From: Thermococcus gammatolerans EJ3
Lineage (GTDB): Archaea > Methanobacteriota_B > Thermococci > Thermococcales > Thermococcaceae
Direction: 5' to 3'
Assembly (NCBI RefSeq): GCF_000022365.1
Contig: NC_012804.1
Span: 1,922,001 to 1,986,000, forward strand
Length of the DNA stretch: 64,000 nt
This document shows, one piece after another, positions 40,788-51,589 of the stretch (its first letter is position 1; each line of letters opens with the position of its first letter). The position numbers were made by a program, and so were the translations under genes. The notes beneath the pieces were generated by a model. The model was not told the origin of the DNA and made no database searches. It saw only the letters and a list, made by a program, of their open reading frames with translations.

Positions 40788-42107
40788 GTGCTCACAAGGG
40801 AGGAGATAGTTGAGGTTTTAGCGCCCTACAACCTCTGGGGCGGTAGAAAATGGAACGCCATACCGAGGGACGAATACCTCTCAGAAATTGAGAGGAAACT
40901 CTCCGCAGGTGTTGTTGCGCTTGTGGGGACCCGACGTTCTGGGAAAACTACTCTCGCGGGGCTTTTCCTGAAGAAAGCCATAGATGATGGCCTTCCTCCA
41001 GAGGGGACGCTCTACGTGAACCTCGAAGACCCGCGCTTTTCCCCCTACCTCTCGCCCGAGTTCCTCGAGGAGGTGTTTTCTGCCTACAGGACGTACGTTT
41101 ACGACGGCGATGGCCCCATCGTGGTTCTCGACGAGGTTCAGAACGTTCCGGGCTGGGAGAAGTGGGTCAGAAAGGTTCTCGACCTCAGCGAGGCGAGGGT
41201 CATAGTTACGGGCTCTACCTCCTCACTCCTTCGCTCCGAGCTCTCAACGCTCCTGACAGGCAGGGTTCTTCCGGTGGAGGTTTACCCGCTTAGTTTTAGG
41301 GAGTTCTTGATATTCAGGGGATTTTCCGCTGACTTCAAACGCTTACTGGGTAAACGGAGAAAGGTCGAGGCCCTCATGAGAGAGTACCTCGAGTTCGGCG
41401 GCTTTCCTCAGGTTGTTCTCACGGAGGATGATGCCCTCAAGCTCGAACTCCTGAGGGAGCTTTTTGAGGGCATAGTCCTGAGGGACATTGTCTATAGGCA
41501 CGGCTTCCGTGATGCGAGGGCTGTTAAAATAGTCGCCGAGCTGGCACTGAGCAGGTTTTCCTCACTGGTGAGCGTTTCAAGGCTGAGGAACGAGCTGGCT
41601 GGAATACTGAGTAGGAAAGTCTCTCCGAACTTCGTTGATGGTGTTCTTGACGCGATGGATGAAGCTTATCTGAGCTTCCGCGTTCCAATCCTCTCGCCGA
41701 AAGTTAAGGACGCAATGCACTACCCGAAGAAGATGTACGCGATTGACACTGGAATAGCGAACATCGTGGGGATACACTTTACAGGAAACATTGGAAGGCT
41801 CGCCGAAAACGCCGTCGCGAGGCATCTCCGCCAGCGCTTCCGTGAGGTCTACTATTACCGCGGAAAGGGAGAGGTTGATTTCATCGTTAAGGAGGGCCTC
41901 AGGGTAACGCGTGCCGTTCAAGTGACCTGGGACATCGACGAGAGCTGGGAGCGGGAAGTTGAAGGCCTCTTGGAGGCTATGGACGTCTTCGGCCTGAAGG
42001 AGGGCGTAATAGTTACTGGCTGGCGTTCCTGCGAGGAGAGGTTTGGGGAGAAAACTGTGAAGTGCGTCCCGCTGTGGAGGTTTTTGATATGGTTATGGAA
42101 TTTGTAA
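40788..42107 (+). CDS. ATPase with DUF4143 domain
   Basis: A 439-aa protein of the archaeal AAA/DUF4143 type: P-loop [12 protein letters not shown] (near residue 47), Walker [17 protein letters not shown], sensor [11 protein letters not shown], then the C-terminal DUF4143 nuclease-like half with [16 protein letters not shown], resembling a PD-(D/E)xK core. It starts at GTG 40788. These ATPases are mobile, lineage-specific genes of unknown role. It is convergent with, and overlaps by 15 bp, the hepT gene. Confidence 0.87.
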   Translation: MLTREEIVEVLAPYNLWGGRKWNAIPRDEYLSEIERKLSAGVVALVGTRRSGKTTLAGLFLKKAIDDGLPPEGTLYVNLEDPRFSPYLSPEFLEEVFSAYRTYVYDGDGPIVVLDEVQNVPGWEKWVRKVLDLSEARVIVTGSTSSLLRSELSTLLTGRVLPVEVYPLSFREFLIFRGFSADFKRLLGKRRKVEALMREYLEFGGFPQVVLTEDDALKLELLRELFEGIVLRDIVYRHGFRDARAVKIVAELALSRFSSLVSVSRLRNELAGILSRKVSPNFVDGVLDAMDEAYLSFRVPILSPKVKDAMHYPKKMYAIDTGIANIVGIHFTGNIGRLAENAVARHLRQRFREVYYYRGKGEVDFIVKEGLRVTRAVQVTWDIDESWEREVEGLLEAMDVFGLKEGVIVTGWRSCEERFGEKTVKCVPLWRFLIWLWNL

Positions 42108-42437
42108 ACTTTCATATAGTCTTTCCATTTTCTCTTTAAGTTCCGGGAGCTTGTTTTGGATAAGGTCCCAGATTAGCTCGACGTCAATTCCGAAGTACTG
42201 GTGGATTAGTATGTTTCTCAGTCCAATTATCTTGCGCCACTCTACCTCTGGGTGTTTCTCCCGGATTTCAGGAGGGATTGCCCTGCACGCTTCTCCGATT
42301 ATCTCGAGGTTTCTCACGACGGCATCTACGACCATCTTGTTTATCCTGAACTCCTCAAGCGTCATCCCATCAGTGTACTCCTCGATTTTCTCTATGGCTT
42401 CTAAAATGTCCTCAATGTAGATTCTATAGTCCCTCAA
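42093..42437 (-). CDS. hepT: HepT-type HEPN toxin
   Basis: A 114-aa all-helical HEPN/DUF86 protein with the RX4HXY motif ([12 protein letters not shown] near residue 74). In type VII systems such as Shewanella HepT/MntA this RNase is silenced when MntA AMPylates the motif tyrosine. The tyrosine is present. It overlaps mntA by 14 nt and follows it, the expected order. Confidence 0.9.
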   Translation of the reverse strand: MRDYRIYIEDILEAIEKIEEYTDGMTLEEFRINKMVVDAVVRNLEIIGEACRAIPPEIREKHPEVEWRKIIGLRNILIHQYFGIDVELIWDLIQNKLPELKEKMERLYESLQIP

Positions 42438-42732
42438 CGCTCACCGCCTCGCGCCATACGTACTTCCGGACCCTCGGCTTCAGCGCCTCGACCGTTATCA
42501 GGTCAACTTCCACTCCGAGCAGGTCTTCGAGAAGGAACTTCAGCTCCATGTAGTTGTCGAAGGTCTTCTTGCCCTCTTCAAACTCCACGAGGACGTCGAG
42601 GTCGCTGTCCTCTCTCGCATCACCCCTCACGTAAGAACCGAAGAGCCAGAGCCGTTTAACACCTAACTGCCTCAGCTCGTTAGAGTGGCTCTGCAGGCGA
42701 CTCATGATGCGTTTAAGTTTTTCGTTCTCCAT
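42424..42732 (-). CDS. mntA: MntA-type nucleotidyltransferase antitoxin
   Basis: A 102-aa minimal nucleotidyltransferase with [19 protein letters not shown], the GSX10DXD catalytic motif, and a third Asp in [12 protein letters not shown]. Start at ATG 42732 ([10 protein letters not shown]); the upstream in-frame ATG would enter the promoter. It is predicted to AMPylate and neutralise the adjacent HepT. Confidence 0.9.
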   Translation of the reverse strand: MENEKLKRIMSRLQSHSNELRQLGVKRLWLFGSYVRGDAREDSDLDVLVEFEEGKKTFDNYMELKFLLEDLLGVEVDLITVEALKPRVRKYVWREAVSVEGL

Positions 42733-42765
42733 CACTTTAAATAACCGGGCAGAGGTTAAAAGCAT

Positions 42766-43815
<1,050 letters not shown>

Positions 43816-44742
43816 TCACTTCCAGTAGGGCTCGCGCATGAAAATGGCCCTTTTGAGGATATCGACGAGCTCCGCGTCGCTTGCACCGTTTCTCATCGCG
43901 CTCAGGAAGTCTATCAAATCATCGTTCCTCAGCAGGCAGGTCTTGAACTTCCCGTCGGAGGTGACCCTCAGCCTCGTGCAGTTGGCGCAGAAGACCGTGT
44001 TGTGCATTGCCCTCACGACCTCGACCTCGGCCACGCCGTAGTCGGTCGGGATAAAGTACTTCCTCCGCCTGTGCATCGTTCTCTCACGGATTTCAACGGC
44101 TTTCCTTTCGAGCTCCCGCTCGACGGGCTTGAGCGGATAGAAGTACTTCCTGAAGAAGGCCGTCTCAGTCATCTCCCTCGGCGCTTCGAGCTCTATCAGC
44201 TGGAGTATCGTTCCCGTTTTGGCGGAGAAGTCTATCATGTCCCATATCTCTCCCTCGTTGAGGCCCTTCATGACCGTCATGTTGAGCTTGACTGGCGAAA
44301 GATACTTTACCGCCTCCTCGATGCCCTCAAGGACGTCGTTGAGCGCGTCAACGCCGGTAATTTTTTTGTAAACCTCCGGTTTAAGGCTGTGGAGCGAGAC
44401 GTTGACCCTATTGAGACCGGCCTTCGCAAGGGGCTTTGCCAGCTCCTTTAAGCGACTCCCGTTGGTCGTCATGCTCAGGTCGATCACGTAGGGCTTTATT
44501 CTGCGGACGATTTCAAGGATGTCCTCCCTGACCGTCGGCTCACCGCCAGTAAGCTTGACCTTTCTTATTCCAAGACGAGAGGCTATTCTAACGATTCTCT
44601 CTATCTCCTCGGGCGTCATCTCGTTTTTGGCTAAAAACCGCTGGCCCTCGCGGTGGCAGAAAAAGCATCGGAAGTTACACTCCTGCGTGAGCGAAATCCT
44701 GAGGTTCGTTACAGGCCTTCCGAAGCGGTCGTAGAGGGGCAT
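43816..44742 (-). CDS. moaA: GTP 3',8-cyclase (molybdenum cofactor synthesis)
   Basis: A 308-aa radical SAM enzyme turning GTP into 3',8-cyclo-dihydro-GTP, the first step of molybdopterin/tungstopterin synthesis. N-terminal cluster motif [11 protein letters not shown] motif TGGEPTVR, and C-terminal cluster cysteines in [19 protein letters not shown]. Thermococcales use tungsten enzymes that need this cofactor. Length is typical of archaeal MoaA. No other moa gene is adjacent. Confidence 0.95.
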   Translation of the reverse strand: MPLYDRFGRPVTNLRISLTQECNFRCFFCHREGQRFLAKNEMTPEEIERIVRIASRLGIRKVKLTGGEPTVREDILEIVRRIKPYVIDLSMTTNGSRLKELAKPLAKAGLNRVNVSLHSLKPEVYKKITGVDALNDVLEGIEEAVKYLSPVKLNMTVMKGLNEGEIWDMIDFSAKTGTILQLIELEAPREMTETAFFRKYFYPLKPVERELERKAVEIRERTMHRRRKYFIPTDYGVAEVEVVRAMHNTVFCANCTRLRVTSDGKFKTCLLRNDDLIDFLSAMRNGASDAELVDILKRAIFMREPYWK

Positions 44743-44860
44743 TCAACCACCAAGATGATGAACTCTTCAGCTTAAAAAAACCTTTTGGTTAAATTGAAGT
44801 GCTTAACAGGAGAAAAGGTAAAGTAGTTGCAGGAACAAAATGAGAGCCCGGGGTGAAAAC

Positions 44861-45616
44861 ATGAAGACCGAAAGGGTTCGGGAAATTCTGGCAAGGATAG
44901 AGGGCCTTCACAGGGAGTTCGAATCCAAGTTCCCCCTCCTTTATGAAGAGGAAGGCCTTGAAGGGCTCTATCGCACCGTTAAATCTCTCTACTCACTGTC
45001 AGTGGAAAAGATGGATCTCATCAGCGAGCTGTACCGTGAAATTGCACCGGTAAGTGGAGATGTTGAGGGCATCCTGAAGGAAGTCCAGAAAAGCGAACAC
45101 CAGATGAAGTTCCGCCTTGAGGAACTCCTCGGCATTCTCTCAAAGCCAGACCACTATTCCGAAAGAACCAGACTTAAGGCCTCACTCGACAGGCTCGTAC
45201 ACTTCCACCGCATATACGACTACACCATGAGGAAGGCACTTCAGGCAATTGGAAAGGAGATCGAGAGCATAGAGTTTCTCGAGCGGGTCGGGGGAAGCGA
45301 AAATCAGAAAAAGGTCCCCACTGGTATAGTTGAGAGACTGAAAAAAATTGACGAAATAGAGAAAGCCCTCGAGACGTCCCTGGTGTTCATGAGGAGACTC
45401 TACCTCCATCCCGGGGACGTGTACCGGGTCGAGGAGGCTCTAATCAGATGGCACAGGATGGGACTGCTGTGGGTTGAGGCGAGAAACGTTGAAAAGCTCA
45501 GCGGCGTCAGGAACGCCGGCGAGATCCTTGAGGGGCTCACGCTCATTGGAGTAGTGGAAAGGAAGGAACGGGGGGGTGAAAGTGTCTACAGACACAGGAG
45601 TTTCAGTTCGGGTTAG
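44861..45616 (+). CDS. Helical protein of unknown function upstream of FAU-1
   Basis: A 251-aa, largely helical, Glu/Arg-rich protein. I do not recognise the family. The first 190 residues look like long helices with coiled-coil character ([38 protein letters not shown]). The last 60 ([39 protein letters not shown]) resemble a winged-helix fold. It overlaps the FAU-1 gene by about 35 bp, so the two are likely co-expressed and may work together on RNA. ATG 44861 follows GGGGTG. Confidence 0.65.
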   Translation: MKTERVREILARIEGLHREFESKFPLLYEEEGLEGLYRTVKSLYSLSVEKMDLISELYREIAPVSGDVEGILKEVQKSEHQMKFRLEELLGILSKPDHYSERTRLKASLDRLVHFHRIYDYTMRKALQAIGKEIESIEFLERVGGSENQKKVPTGIVERLKKIDEIEKALETSLVFMRRLYLHPGDVYRVEEALIRWHRMGLLWVEARNVEKLSGVRNAGEILEGLTLIGVVERKERGGESVYRHRSFSSG

Positions 45617-46997
45617 GGGAATATACAGCACGGCCCTGACGAAACTCTTCCTCGACAGGGGGTTTAGGATCAGCCAGCCCAGCCAGAAGATAGCCGAAAG
45701 GCTCGGGATCGAGAAGACCTACGACGAGTTCGACGTGGACATCTACGACAAGAGGGATCATCACGGGGTGATTCTCGTCGGTACCGAGGTTGAGAAAGTT
45801 AAGGAAGTTTTTGAGGAGGAGTTTATAGACGTCCTCTTCCGGAAGCTTCCGTATCAGCTCTACGGCATTTACAAAGGGCTTGTTATAAAGAGGGACGAAC
45901 GCTACGTCTACGTCGATATAGGGAACGCGATAGGCACGATTCCGGTGGAGGAGGGAAAAAACCTTCACGAGGGCGACGAGGTCCTTGTCCAGGTCAAGAA
46001 GCACAACCTCCTTCCTCACCTGAGCACGATGCTGACGATCCCCGGTGATTACGCTGTGCTAATACCGAAACCCGTCGGCGTTCAGAGGCACGTCAAGATC
46101 TCCCGGAAGATACGGGACAGCTCTGAAAGAGAAAGGCTCAGAATACTCGGCCTGAGCATAGACATGGGTGAGTGGGGAATCCTCTGGAGGACTGCCGCCG
46201 CTTACAAGGACTGGAACACCCTCAGGGACGAGATAATACGCCTCTCCAAGATCGCTGACAGGCTCAAGGAAGCCGAGAAAAAATCCGCCCCGGAGCAGAT
46301 CGTTGAAGGAAGGAACATATACGAGGTCGAGTTCGGAGGAGGGGCGAAGAAAAAGCTTGACGAAATAAGAAACAGGGTTGTTCCAACGGTCGAGGGACAC
46401 CACATGCTCAAGGCCTACGACGTGGAGTTCAGCTTTGCCGTTGAGATAGCCGAAGGGATCCTCGCGAAGGTGCCCGGCCAGAGAATTAAGGTCAATCAGG
46501 GCTTCTGGGAGGCTTTGCTCGACTCAAAGGGGCCAAAGAAGGGGTGGCTCTTCTTCCTCGAACACAACAAGCCGGACGGCCAGAGGTACAAACTCGGACC
46601 GGGAGAGATAGTTGAGGTAACGTTCAACCCGCTCAGGATAACCCTGAGGAGAAACCTCAAACCCGGCAAGTTCTACGACGGCCTCGACCTGCCCATAGAG
46701 TTCGGCGACTACGCCATAACTGAGATCGAGGCCGGCAAGTGGTGGTTCGTTCACCGCTACTACGACAGGAACGGCAACCTGAAGGGGGAGTACTACAACA
46801 TCAACACACCGGTGGAGATCTACCCAGACAGGGCCCGCTACATAGACCTCGAGATCGACATCGTGAAGTGGCCGGACGGGGAGAAGGAGATAATAGATAA
46901 AGACAAGCTCAGGGAGCACTACGAGGACGGGATTATCAGCGAGAAGCTATACAAGGCCGTACTGAGGATCACGCAGGAAGTCTACGAGAGGATTTAG
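45582..46997 (+). CDS. fau-1: FAU-1-type RNA-binding protein (RNase E/G-like)
   Basis: A 471-aa protein of the archaeal FAU-1 family, reported in Pyrococcus furiosus to bind AU-rich RNA and to have RNase E/G-like features. An N-terminal S1-like region ([20 protein letters not shown]) follows [17 protein letters not shown]; the C-terminal DUF402-like domain has [18 protein letters not shown] and [17 protein letters not shown] 45582 after GGGGGGTG is favoured; GTG 45576 is possible. It shares a transcript with the preceding helical protein. Confidence 0.87.
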   Translation: MSTDTGVSVRVRGIYSTALTKLFLDRGFRISQPSQKIAERLGIEKTYDEFDVDIYDKRDHHGVILVGTEVEKVKEVFEEEFIDVLFRKLPYQLYGIYKGLVIKRDERYVYVDIGNAIGTIPVEEGKNLHEGDEVLVQVKKHNLLPHLSTMLTIPGDYAVLIPKPVGVQRHVKISRKIRDSSERERLRILGLSIDMGEWGILWRTAAAYKDWNTLRDEIIRLSKIADRLKEAEKKSAPEQIVEGRNIYEVEFGGGAKKKLDEIRNRVVPTVEGHHMLKAYDVEFSFAVEIAEGILAKVPGQRIKVNQGFWEALLDSKGPKKGWLFFLEHNKPDGQRYKLGPGEIVEVTFNPLRITLRRNLKPGKFYDGLDLPIEFGDYAITEIEAGKWWFVHRYYDRNGNLKGEYYNINTPVEIYPDRARYIDLEIDIVKWPDGEKEIIDKDKLREHYEDGIISEKLYKAVLRITQEVYERI

Positions 46998-47380
46998 GGA
47001 AGCAAGTCTATCCCGAGCCTCTCTGCATCCCTTCTTAACTTTTTGTCATACGTGACGAGCCTACCGAACTCTTGGGCGGTTGCGAGTATTACCATGTCGT
47101 TAAAGCGTTTAGGATTTTTGGCCAGTTCGAGCGCGCGTTTTGTGTACTTCCCGCTGTCGCCCACTACCTTCGTCCTTGGGCTCTCCAGGATTGAGGATAT
47201 CACGGCGTTTATTTCCTCCACTCTATAGCCTTCCCCCCTGAAAAACCAGTAGAGCTCATACAGAACTATGCTCGGCACAACCCACCGTTCCAAGGATGCG
47301 AGCAGTTTCCTTGCCTCTTCGTTAAACTCAGAATCCCTCAGGACGGCATAGACGAAGACGTTGGTGTCTATGACAGTCAT
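46994..47380 (-). CDS. vapC: VapC-type PIN domain toxin
   Basis: A 128-aa PIN RNase with the acidic site residues in [29 protein letters not shown] and [11 protein letters not shown]. It overlaps the AbrB-type antitoxin gene by 4 nt, giving a typical VapBC cassette. The target is probably tRNA or rRNA by analogy. Its 3' end overlaps that of FAU-1 by 4 bp. Confidence 0.93.
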   Translation of the reverse strand: MTVIDTNVFVYAVLRDSEFNEEARKLLASLERWVVPSIVLYELYWFFRGEGYRVEEINAVISSILESPRTKVVGDSGKYTKRALELAKNPKRFNDMVILATAQEFGRLVTYDKKLRRDAERLGIDLLP

Positions 47381-47601
47381 TCTTCCTCACCAAGTCCTTT
47401 GAGAATTTTCTTCTCGATTTCTTTAACGGTCAGCCCCTTTCCTCCCGGGAGCATTGGGAGCTCAAGATCGCTCTTTTTGAGGACTATTTTTCCATTCTCC
47501 ACCTCAACTATGAGCACGTCTCCAACATTAATCCCGAGCTTTTTCCTAACCTCGCTTGGTATAGTAATCTGGTAATTTCTAGTTACCTTTGTCAGTCCCA
47601 T
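47377..47601 (-). CDS. vapB: AbrB/VapB-type antitoxin
   Basis: A 74-aa protein with an N-terminal SpoVT-AbrB DNA-binding fold (VTRNYQITIPSEVRKKLGI, GDVLIVEVENGKIVLKK) and a C-terminal toxin-binding tail. It should repress its own promoter and neutralise the VapC encoded downstream. Confidence 0.93.
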   Translation of the reverse strand: MGLTKVTRNYQITIPSEVRKKLGINVGDVLIVEVENGKIVLKKSDLELPMLPGGKGLTVKEIEKKILKGLGEEE

Positions 47602-47668
47602 AGTCTCACCATAATTAGTAGGTTTGTAAAGCTAAAAAGTTTTTGGAAAAATTCCTGAGTGCCCCCCA

Positions 47669-47789
47669 ATGGCAGGAAGGGAAGAAAGCTGAGTCTCGAA
47701 GAGCTTGAGCACGTTTACAGGGTAGTAGGAATTATCAAGCGACGATCGAGCTTGTGAAGGAGCTTGAGAAAATAGAGCCGAAGTTTTGA
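47669..47789 (+). pseudogene. Degraded small gene remnant
   Basis: Coding-like text split by two frame changes: ATG GCA GGA AGG GAA GAA at 47669, then KLSLEELEHVYRVVGIIK in a second frame, then ATIELVKELEKIEPKF with a TGA at 47787-47789. Codon choice is like neighbouring genes, but no intact frame exists. It lies between VapBC and radB and may be a relic of a small helical protein. Identity unknown. Confidence 0.5.
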
Positions 47790-47807
47790 GTTTCTTCTCC
47801 TTAAATT

Positions 47808-48473
47808 TTAATCGCTAACGTCCTCAATGCCCTTCTCAGTAATCTTGAAGTAGACCATGCCGCCCTCCGGTCTAAAACGATGCCTTTCGAGAATGGCCAC
47901 CCTCTTTCCAGGTGTTGGGAGCTTGTCGAGGCGGAGGATGTCTTTGCAGCGGTAGCCAAGGGTCTGCTCCGCTACGGGCCTTGTCCGTTCAGCCCGTGCA
48001 TCGAAGTGCACCTGGTTGATCACGAGAACGGGAATTCGGTGCTTCCTTGCTATCCAAAGGAGAACCTGAAGCTGTTTGCCGAGCTCAGAGGTAAGGGAGC
48101 GCCAGTCCTCCTCAGCCCGGTAGTGGGCGGTTATCGAATCGACGACCACGAGGCTGAACTCCGGGGTAATAAGCCTCTTAAGCGAGCCAATGACGCGCCT
48201 CTGCTCCCTGATGTCGCCAGGGGTGAAGAGGAGAAAACGAGAAAGGGCCTCCTCAGGATCAAGGCCCCTTGCAGAAGCCATCTGGGACAATCTCTCTGGG
48301 GAAAAGCCACCCTCCGTATCGACGTACGCAACCTTCTTCCCGCTCAGGAGACCCGTCTGAACGGCGAGGGTCGTCTTTCCGGTGGCATAGGGGCCGTAAA
48401 TCTGGGTTAGGACGCCCTCCCCAAAACCGCCACCGAGCAGTTCGTCGAGCGATTTTACCCCTGTACTCAACAT
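47808..48473 (-). CDS. radB: DNA repair and recombination protein RadB
   Basis: A 221-aa RadA/RecA paralogue found in euryarchaea. Walker A is GPYATGKTT, Walker B is LVVVDSI, and it lacks the N-terminal helix-hairpin-helix domain of RadA, as RadB should. It binds DNA and modulates RadA and the Hjc resolvase. The next gene upstream (UlaG-like) is 9 bp away on the same strand. Confidence 0.95.
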   Translation of the reverse strand: MLSTGVKSLDELLGGGFGEGVLTQIYGPYATGKTTLAVQTGLLSGKKVAYVDTEGGFSPERLSQMASARGLDPEEALSRFLLFTPGDIREQRRVIGSLKRLITPEFSLVVVDSITAHYRAEEDWRSLTSELGKQLQVLLWIARKHRIPVLVINQVHFDARAERTRPVAEQTLGYRCKDILRLDKLPTPGKRVAILERHRFRPEGGMVYFKITEKGIEDVSD

Positions 48474-48482
48474 GCTCTTCCC

Positions 48483-49118
48483 TCATAGGTTGAACTCTTC
48501 TCCGGGTTTGAGCACCTTGACGAAGGCGAATATCCTGTTCTTTCTGAGCTCGTTTATGAGCTTCTCGGGATCGCCGTTTCCATAGGTACCGTAGTGCATT
48601 GGAATGACTATCCTCGGCCGTATGTCCTCAACTATCTGAGCCGCTTCACGCTCGTTCGCCGTTGAACGACCGCTTATGGGCACGAGAAGGACGTCCACCT
48701 TACCGCGAAGCCTCTGGAGTGAGGGGAAGGAGTAAGTGTCACCTGTGTGGAAGAGCCGTTTATCCCCCTCGATGAGATAGCCGAGCGGGTACTGGCTCGA
48801 GGGATGCTCCATAAAGAAGGCAGTGACCTTTACACCCTCACCAAGCTCTATGGTTTCACCCTCAGAGATCTCCCGAACCCTCGTGACCCCGTCGGCGATT
48901 GCCATCAGGTAAACGGGCTTGGGGCCGATCACAGTTGCACCCCGGAGGCGGGAGAGAAGCTCGACCTTCCCGTAGTGGTCCGTGTGCTCGTGCGTTATCA
49001 GAATGTAGTCCACATCCCCTATCAGATCATCGTCCACGTCCGGGTACGGGTCTATCAGTATCTTAACTCCCCTCGTCTCGATCCAAAAGCAGGAGTGACC
49101 GTACCATATGATTCTCAT
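48483..49118 (-). CDS. UPF0173/UlaG-type metallo-beta-lactamase-fold hydrolase
   Basis: A 211-aa hydrolase with [10 protein letters not shown], the metal motif [30 protein letters not shown] and [10 protein letters not shown]. The UPF0173 family resembles UlaG (ascorbate-6-phosphate lactonase), but the substrate here is unknown. ATG 49118 follows GGTGAG. It is upstream of and close to radB, probably one transcript. Confidence 0.9.
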   Translation of the reverse strand: MRIIWYGHSCFWIETRGVKILIDPYPDVDDDLIGDVDYILITHEHTDHYGKVELLSRLRGATVIGPKPVYLMAIADGVTRVREISEGETIELGEGVKVTAFFMEHPSSQYPLGYLIEGDKRLFHTGDTYSFPSLQRLRGKVDVLLVPISGRSTANEREAAQIVEDIRPRIVIPMHYGTYGNGDPEKLINELRKNRIFAFVKVLKPGEEFNL

Positions 49119-49215
49119 CACGTCTCACCGGTAGGTGAGTTGGAGACTGAGAACTTAAACGTTTCCCAAGAAAAGCGTTTAAGGTTTCCCCTGGAAATAA
49201 GGTCTGGAGGTTAGA

Positions 49216-50394
49216 ATGGAGAAGAAAGACCTCAAGAAAACCCTCACCTCACTGGTGCTCGTCTTGATAATCCTCGTGAGCCTAGCCGCGGCCAGCACGA
49301 ACACGAGCAACGATGTCCTCTCCCAGGTGAACTCCATCCTGAAGAAGGTCGAAGAGATCAGGGGATTGACTTTCAAAGAACATCCGGAGATAGTGGTTCT
49401 CACACGGGAAGAGGCCAGAGAAAGATTCAGGCCTGGAAGGCCAGACATAAAGCGAATGAGGCTTGAGGAAGACGTCTATAAGATGAGCCTCCTCCTGCCC
49501 CCCAACTACCCCTACGTCCACGAGAAGGTCGAGCAGAGCGTGGGATGGATAGCCGTCACGATCGGTAACACGATCTACATCATAGCGGAGAACTTTCTCT
49601 CCGATCCGGACACGGCCAGGAGAGTCATTGCTCATGAGTCCGTTCACGTTCTCCAGAAGCAGTGGTTCAATGCCCCCTACGGCGGGCCGACCCTCGACAC
49701 CACAAAGGCGATACAGGCGGCGATAGAGGGCGATGCCGACCTCGTCGCGGACATCTACTGCAACGAAACGGGGATCCCGATCCACAAGATAACGGACCTC
49801 TACACCAGGGATCCTGTAACGGCACTGGGCATCTTCCCTTACGTCTTTGGTGACAGGTTCGTCGCATACCTCTATCGCACAGGGGGATGGAGGCTCGTTA
49901 ACGAGATGTACAGCCATCTGCCGAATACGACCAAAGTCGTGATGTTTCCCAGCTTCTACCTCCAGAACTGGACGCCCATCGACGTCAGGGCCGATGTAGA
50001 AAGGCTGGTACCAAAGAACGCAACAATAAGGTACTCCGACAGGATGGGGGCCTACTACGTGTTCCTGATCTACTGGGGACACAACGCCACCAGGGAGAAA
50101 GGAATGGAGATGGCCAAGGGCTGGTACGGAGACTGGCTGATCATGGGGGACGTCAACGGCACCAACGGAACCGAGCGGTTCCTGGTGTGGGAGGTTCTCT
50201 TCGACACCCCCGAGCACGCGACAACCTTTGGGAACTTCCTTGAGAGAATTGCAAAAAACGACGACTACGCCACATTTACAGTTAAAACCAGCGAACAGAG
50301 GGTTACACTCCTGGCCAAAAAGACCCTCTCGGAGGGGAAAACCGATGAAAGTGAAGGGGAAGTTGAAGTGCTCAATCTGTGGAAAGACATATGA
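49216..50394 (+). CDS. Secreted gluzincin-like metallopeptidase
   Basis: A 392-aa protein with a signal peptide or anchor (about residues 10-27, LTSLVLVLIILVSLAAA). A zinc-peptidase motif HESVH lies at residues 140-144 and a downstream Glu in AIEGDADLVAD (Glu171) fits a gluzincin third ligand. Several NxT/NxS sites suggest an extracellular, glycosylated protein. I do not recognise a characterised family. Its 3' end overlaps thrC by 50 nt in another frame. Confidence 0.7.
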   Translation: MEKKDLKKTLTSLVLVLIILVSLAAASTNTSNDVLSQVNSILKKVEEIRGLTFKEHPEIVVLTREEARERFRPGRPDIKRMRLEEDVYKMSLLLPPNYPYVHEKVEQSVGWIAVTIGNTIYIIAENFLSDPDTARRVIAHESVHVLQKQWFNAPYGGPTLDTTKAIQAAIEGDADLVADIYCNETGIPIHKITDLYTRDPVTALGIFPYVFGDRFVAYLYRTGGWRLVNEMYSHLPNTTKVVMFPSFYLQNWTPIDVRADVERLVPKNATIRYSDRMGAYYVFLIYWGHNATREKGMEMAKGWYGDWLIMGDVNGTNGTERFLVWEVLFDTPEHATTFGNFLERIAKNDDYATFTVKTSEQRVTLLAKKTLSEGKTDESEGEVEVLNLWKDI

Positions 50395-51484
50395 CAAACC
50401 GCTTCAAAGATGTGGATGCGGTGAGCCCGTCGAGTTCGAGCTCTTCGAGGGAGAACCCTACATAGGGAAGAGCGTCTGGGAGCGGTTCTGGGACTTCTGG
50501 CCGCTCGAGCCCGCGCTTGACTTTTCCCTTGGCGAGGGCGACACTCCGCTGGTTAAGTCAAGGCTCGGCGACGAGTTTGGAATAAAGCTCTACCTCAAGA
50601 ACGAGACTGTGAACCCGACGTGGAGCTTCAAGGACAGGGGAACTTTTCTGGCGATGAGCTATGCCCTCAAAGCCGGCTACAAAACCGTTGGGACGGTCTC
50701 GACTGGAAACATGGCGGCGAGCGTCTCTGCCTACGCCACCCGCTTCGGACTTAAAGCTAAAATTCTCGTCTCCGAGAGCGCGGGCGACGAGAAATTAAAG
50801 GCCGTCTCGGTCTACGGCGGAGAAGTGATAAGGGTTCACGGCGACTACGGGAGGCTCTACTTCGAGAGCCTCAAGCTGGGAGAAAGGCTCGGGGTCTATT
50901 TCATGAACTCGGACAACCCCCTCAGAATAGAGGGCTACAAGAGTATCGCATTTGAGATAGCCGAGGAGATAAGCCCGGACTACATTCTGATTCCGACCAG
51001 CTCGGGCGGTCTTTTCAGGGGAGTGGCAAAGGGCTTCATCGAGCTTTACAAGAGCGGTCTCATTGAAGGCCTCCCAAAGCTGATAGCCGTCCAGGCCGAG
51101 GGCTGTTCTCCGATATGCATGGCCTTCCGCGAGGGGAGGGAAAAGGTGGAGCGCTTCGAGAACCCGAGAACGATAGCGAAGGCAATAGCGAACCCCTACC
51201 CGCCGAGCGGCAACGCGCTTCTGAAACTCCTGAGGGAGTTTGGCTGGGGTTGCGTTTCAGTTTCGGACGATGAAATCAGAAAAGCTCAGGAAAGGCTCGC
51301 CCGCGAAGGCCTCTTCGTCCAGCCAGCGAGCGCAACGGGGATAGCGGCTCTGGAAAAGCTGAACCTTCCAGAGGGGGCTAAGGTCGTCTCGGTTCTCACG
51401 GGTTCTGGGCTGAAGGTTCTTGGCGACGTACCTAAGAGAGACATAAAGGAGTGTTCGCTTGAACGTCTGACCGAGTGTTTTTAG
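50345..51484 (+). CDS. thrC: Threonine synthase
   Basis: A 379-aa PLP enzyme converting O-phosphohomoserine to threonine. An N-terminal zinc-ribbon-like Cys set (CSICGKTYDKPLQRCGCGE) precedes the PLP lysine motif TWSFKDRGT and GTVSTGNMAASVSAYA, IPTSSGGLFRG. ATG 50345 has GGAGGGG upstream and lies inside the end of the peptidase gene. Together with hom at 9.8 kb it serves threonine synthesis. Confidence 0.94.
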   Translation: MKVKGKLKCSICGKTYDKPLQRCGCGEPVEFELFEGEPYIGKSVWERFWDFWPLEPALDFSLGEGDTPLVKSRLGDEFGIKLYLKNETVNPTWSFKDRGTFLAMSYALKAGYKTVGTVSTGNMAASVSAYATRFGLKAKILVSESAGDEKLKAVSVYGGEVIRVHGDYGRLYFESLKLGERLGVYFMNSDNPLRIEGYKSIAFEIAEEISPDYILIPTSSGGLFRGVAKGFIELYKSGLIEGLPKLIAVQAEGCSPICMAFREGREKVERFENPRTIAKAIANPYPPSGNALLKLLREFGWGCVSVSDDEIRKAQERLAREGLFVQPASATGIAALEKLNLPEGAKVVSVLTGSGLKVLGDVPKRDIKECSLERLTECF

Positions 51485-51537
51485 TCTCTTTGAATCCCAG
51501 TTTTACTCAGGCAAGTGTATACATCAAGCCACAAAAT

Positions 51538-51548
51538 ACTTATATATG
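51538..51548 (+). promoter_or_regulatory. Strong TATA box for the secreted protein gene
   Basis: ACTTATATATG with an A-rich flank, 42-52 bp before the ATG at 51590, followed by GAGGTG as ribosome binding site. One of the best promoter matches in the window. Confidence 0.65.
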
Positions 51549-51589
51549 TTAAAAGCACTAGACTATCATGAATCACGAGGTGACTCCAC

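Noticed and set aside
44748-44775. GATGATGA next to moaA as a possible C box
   Set aside because: No CTGA follows within guide distance; the stretch is an A-rich intergenic promoter region.
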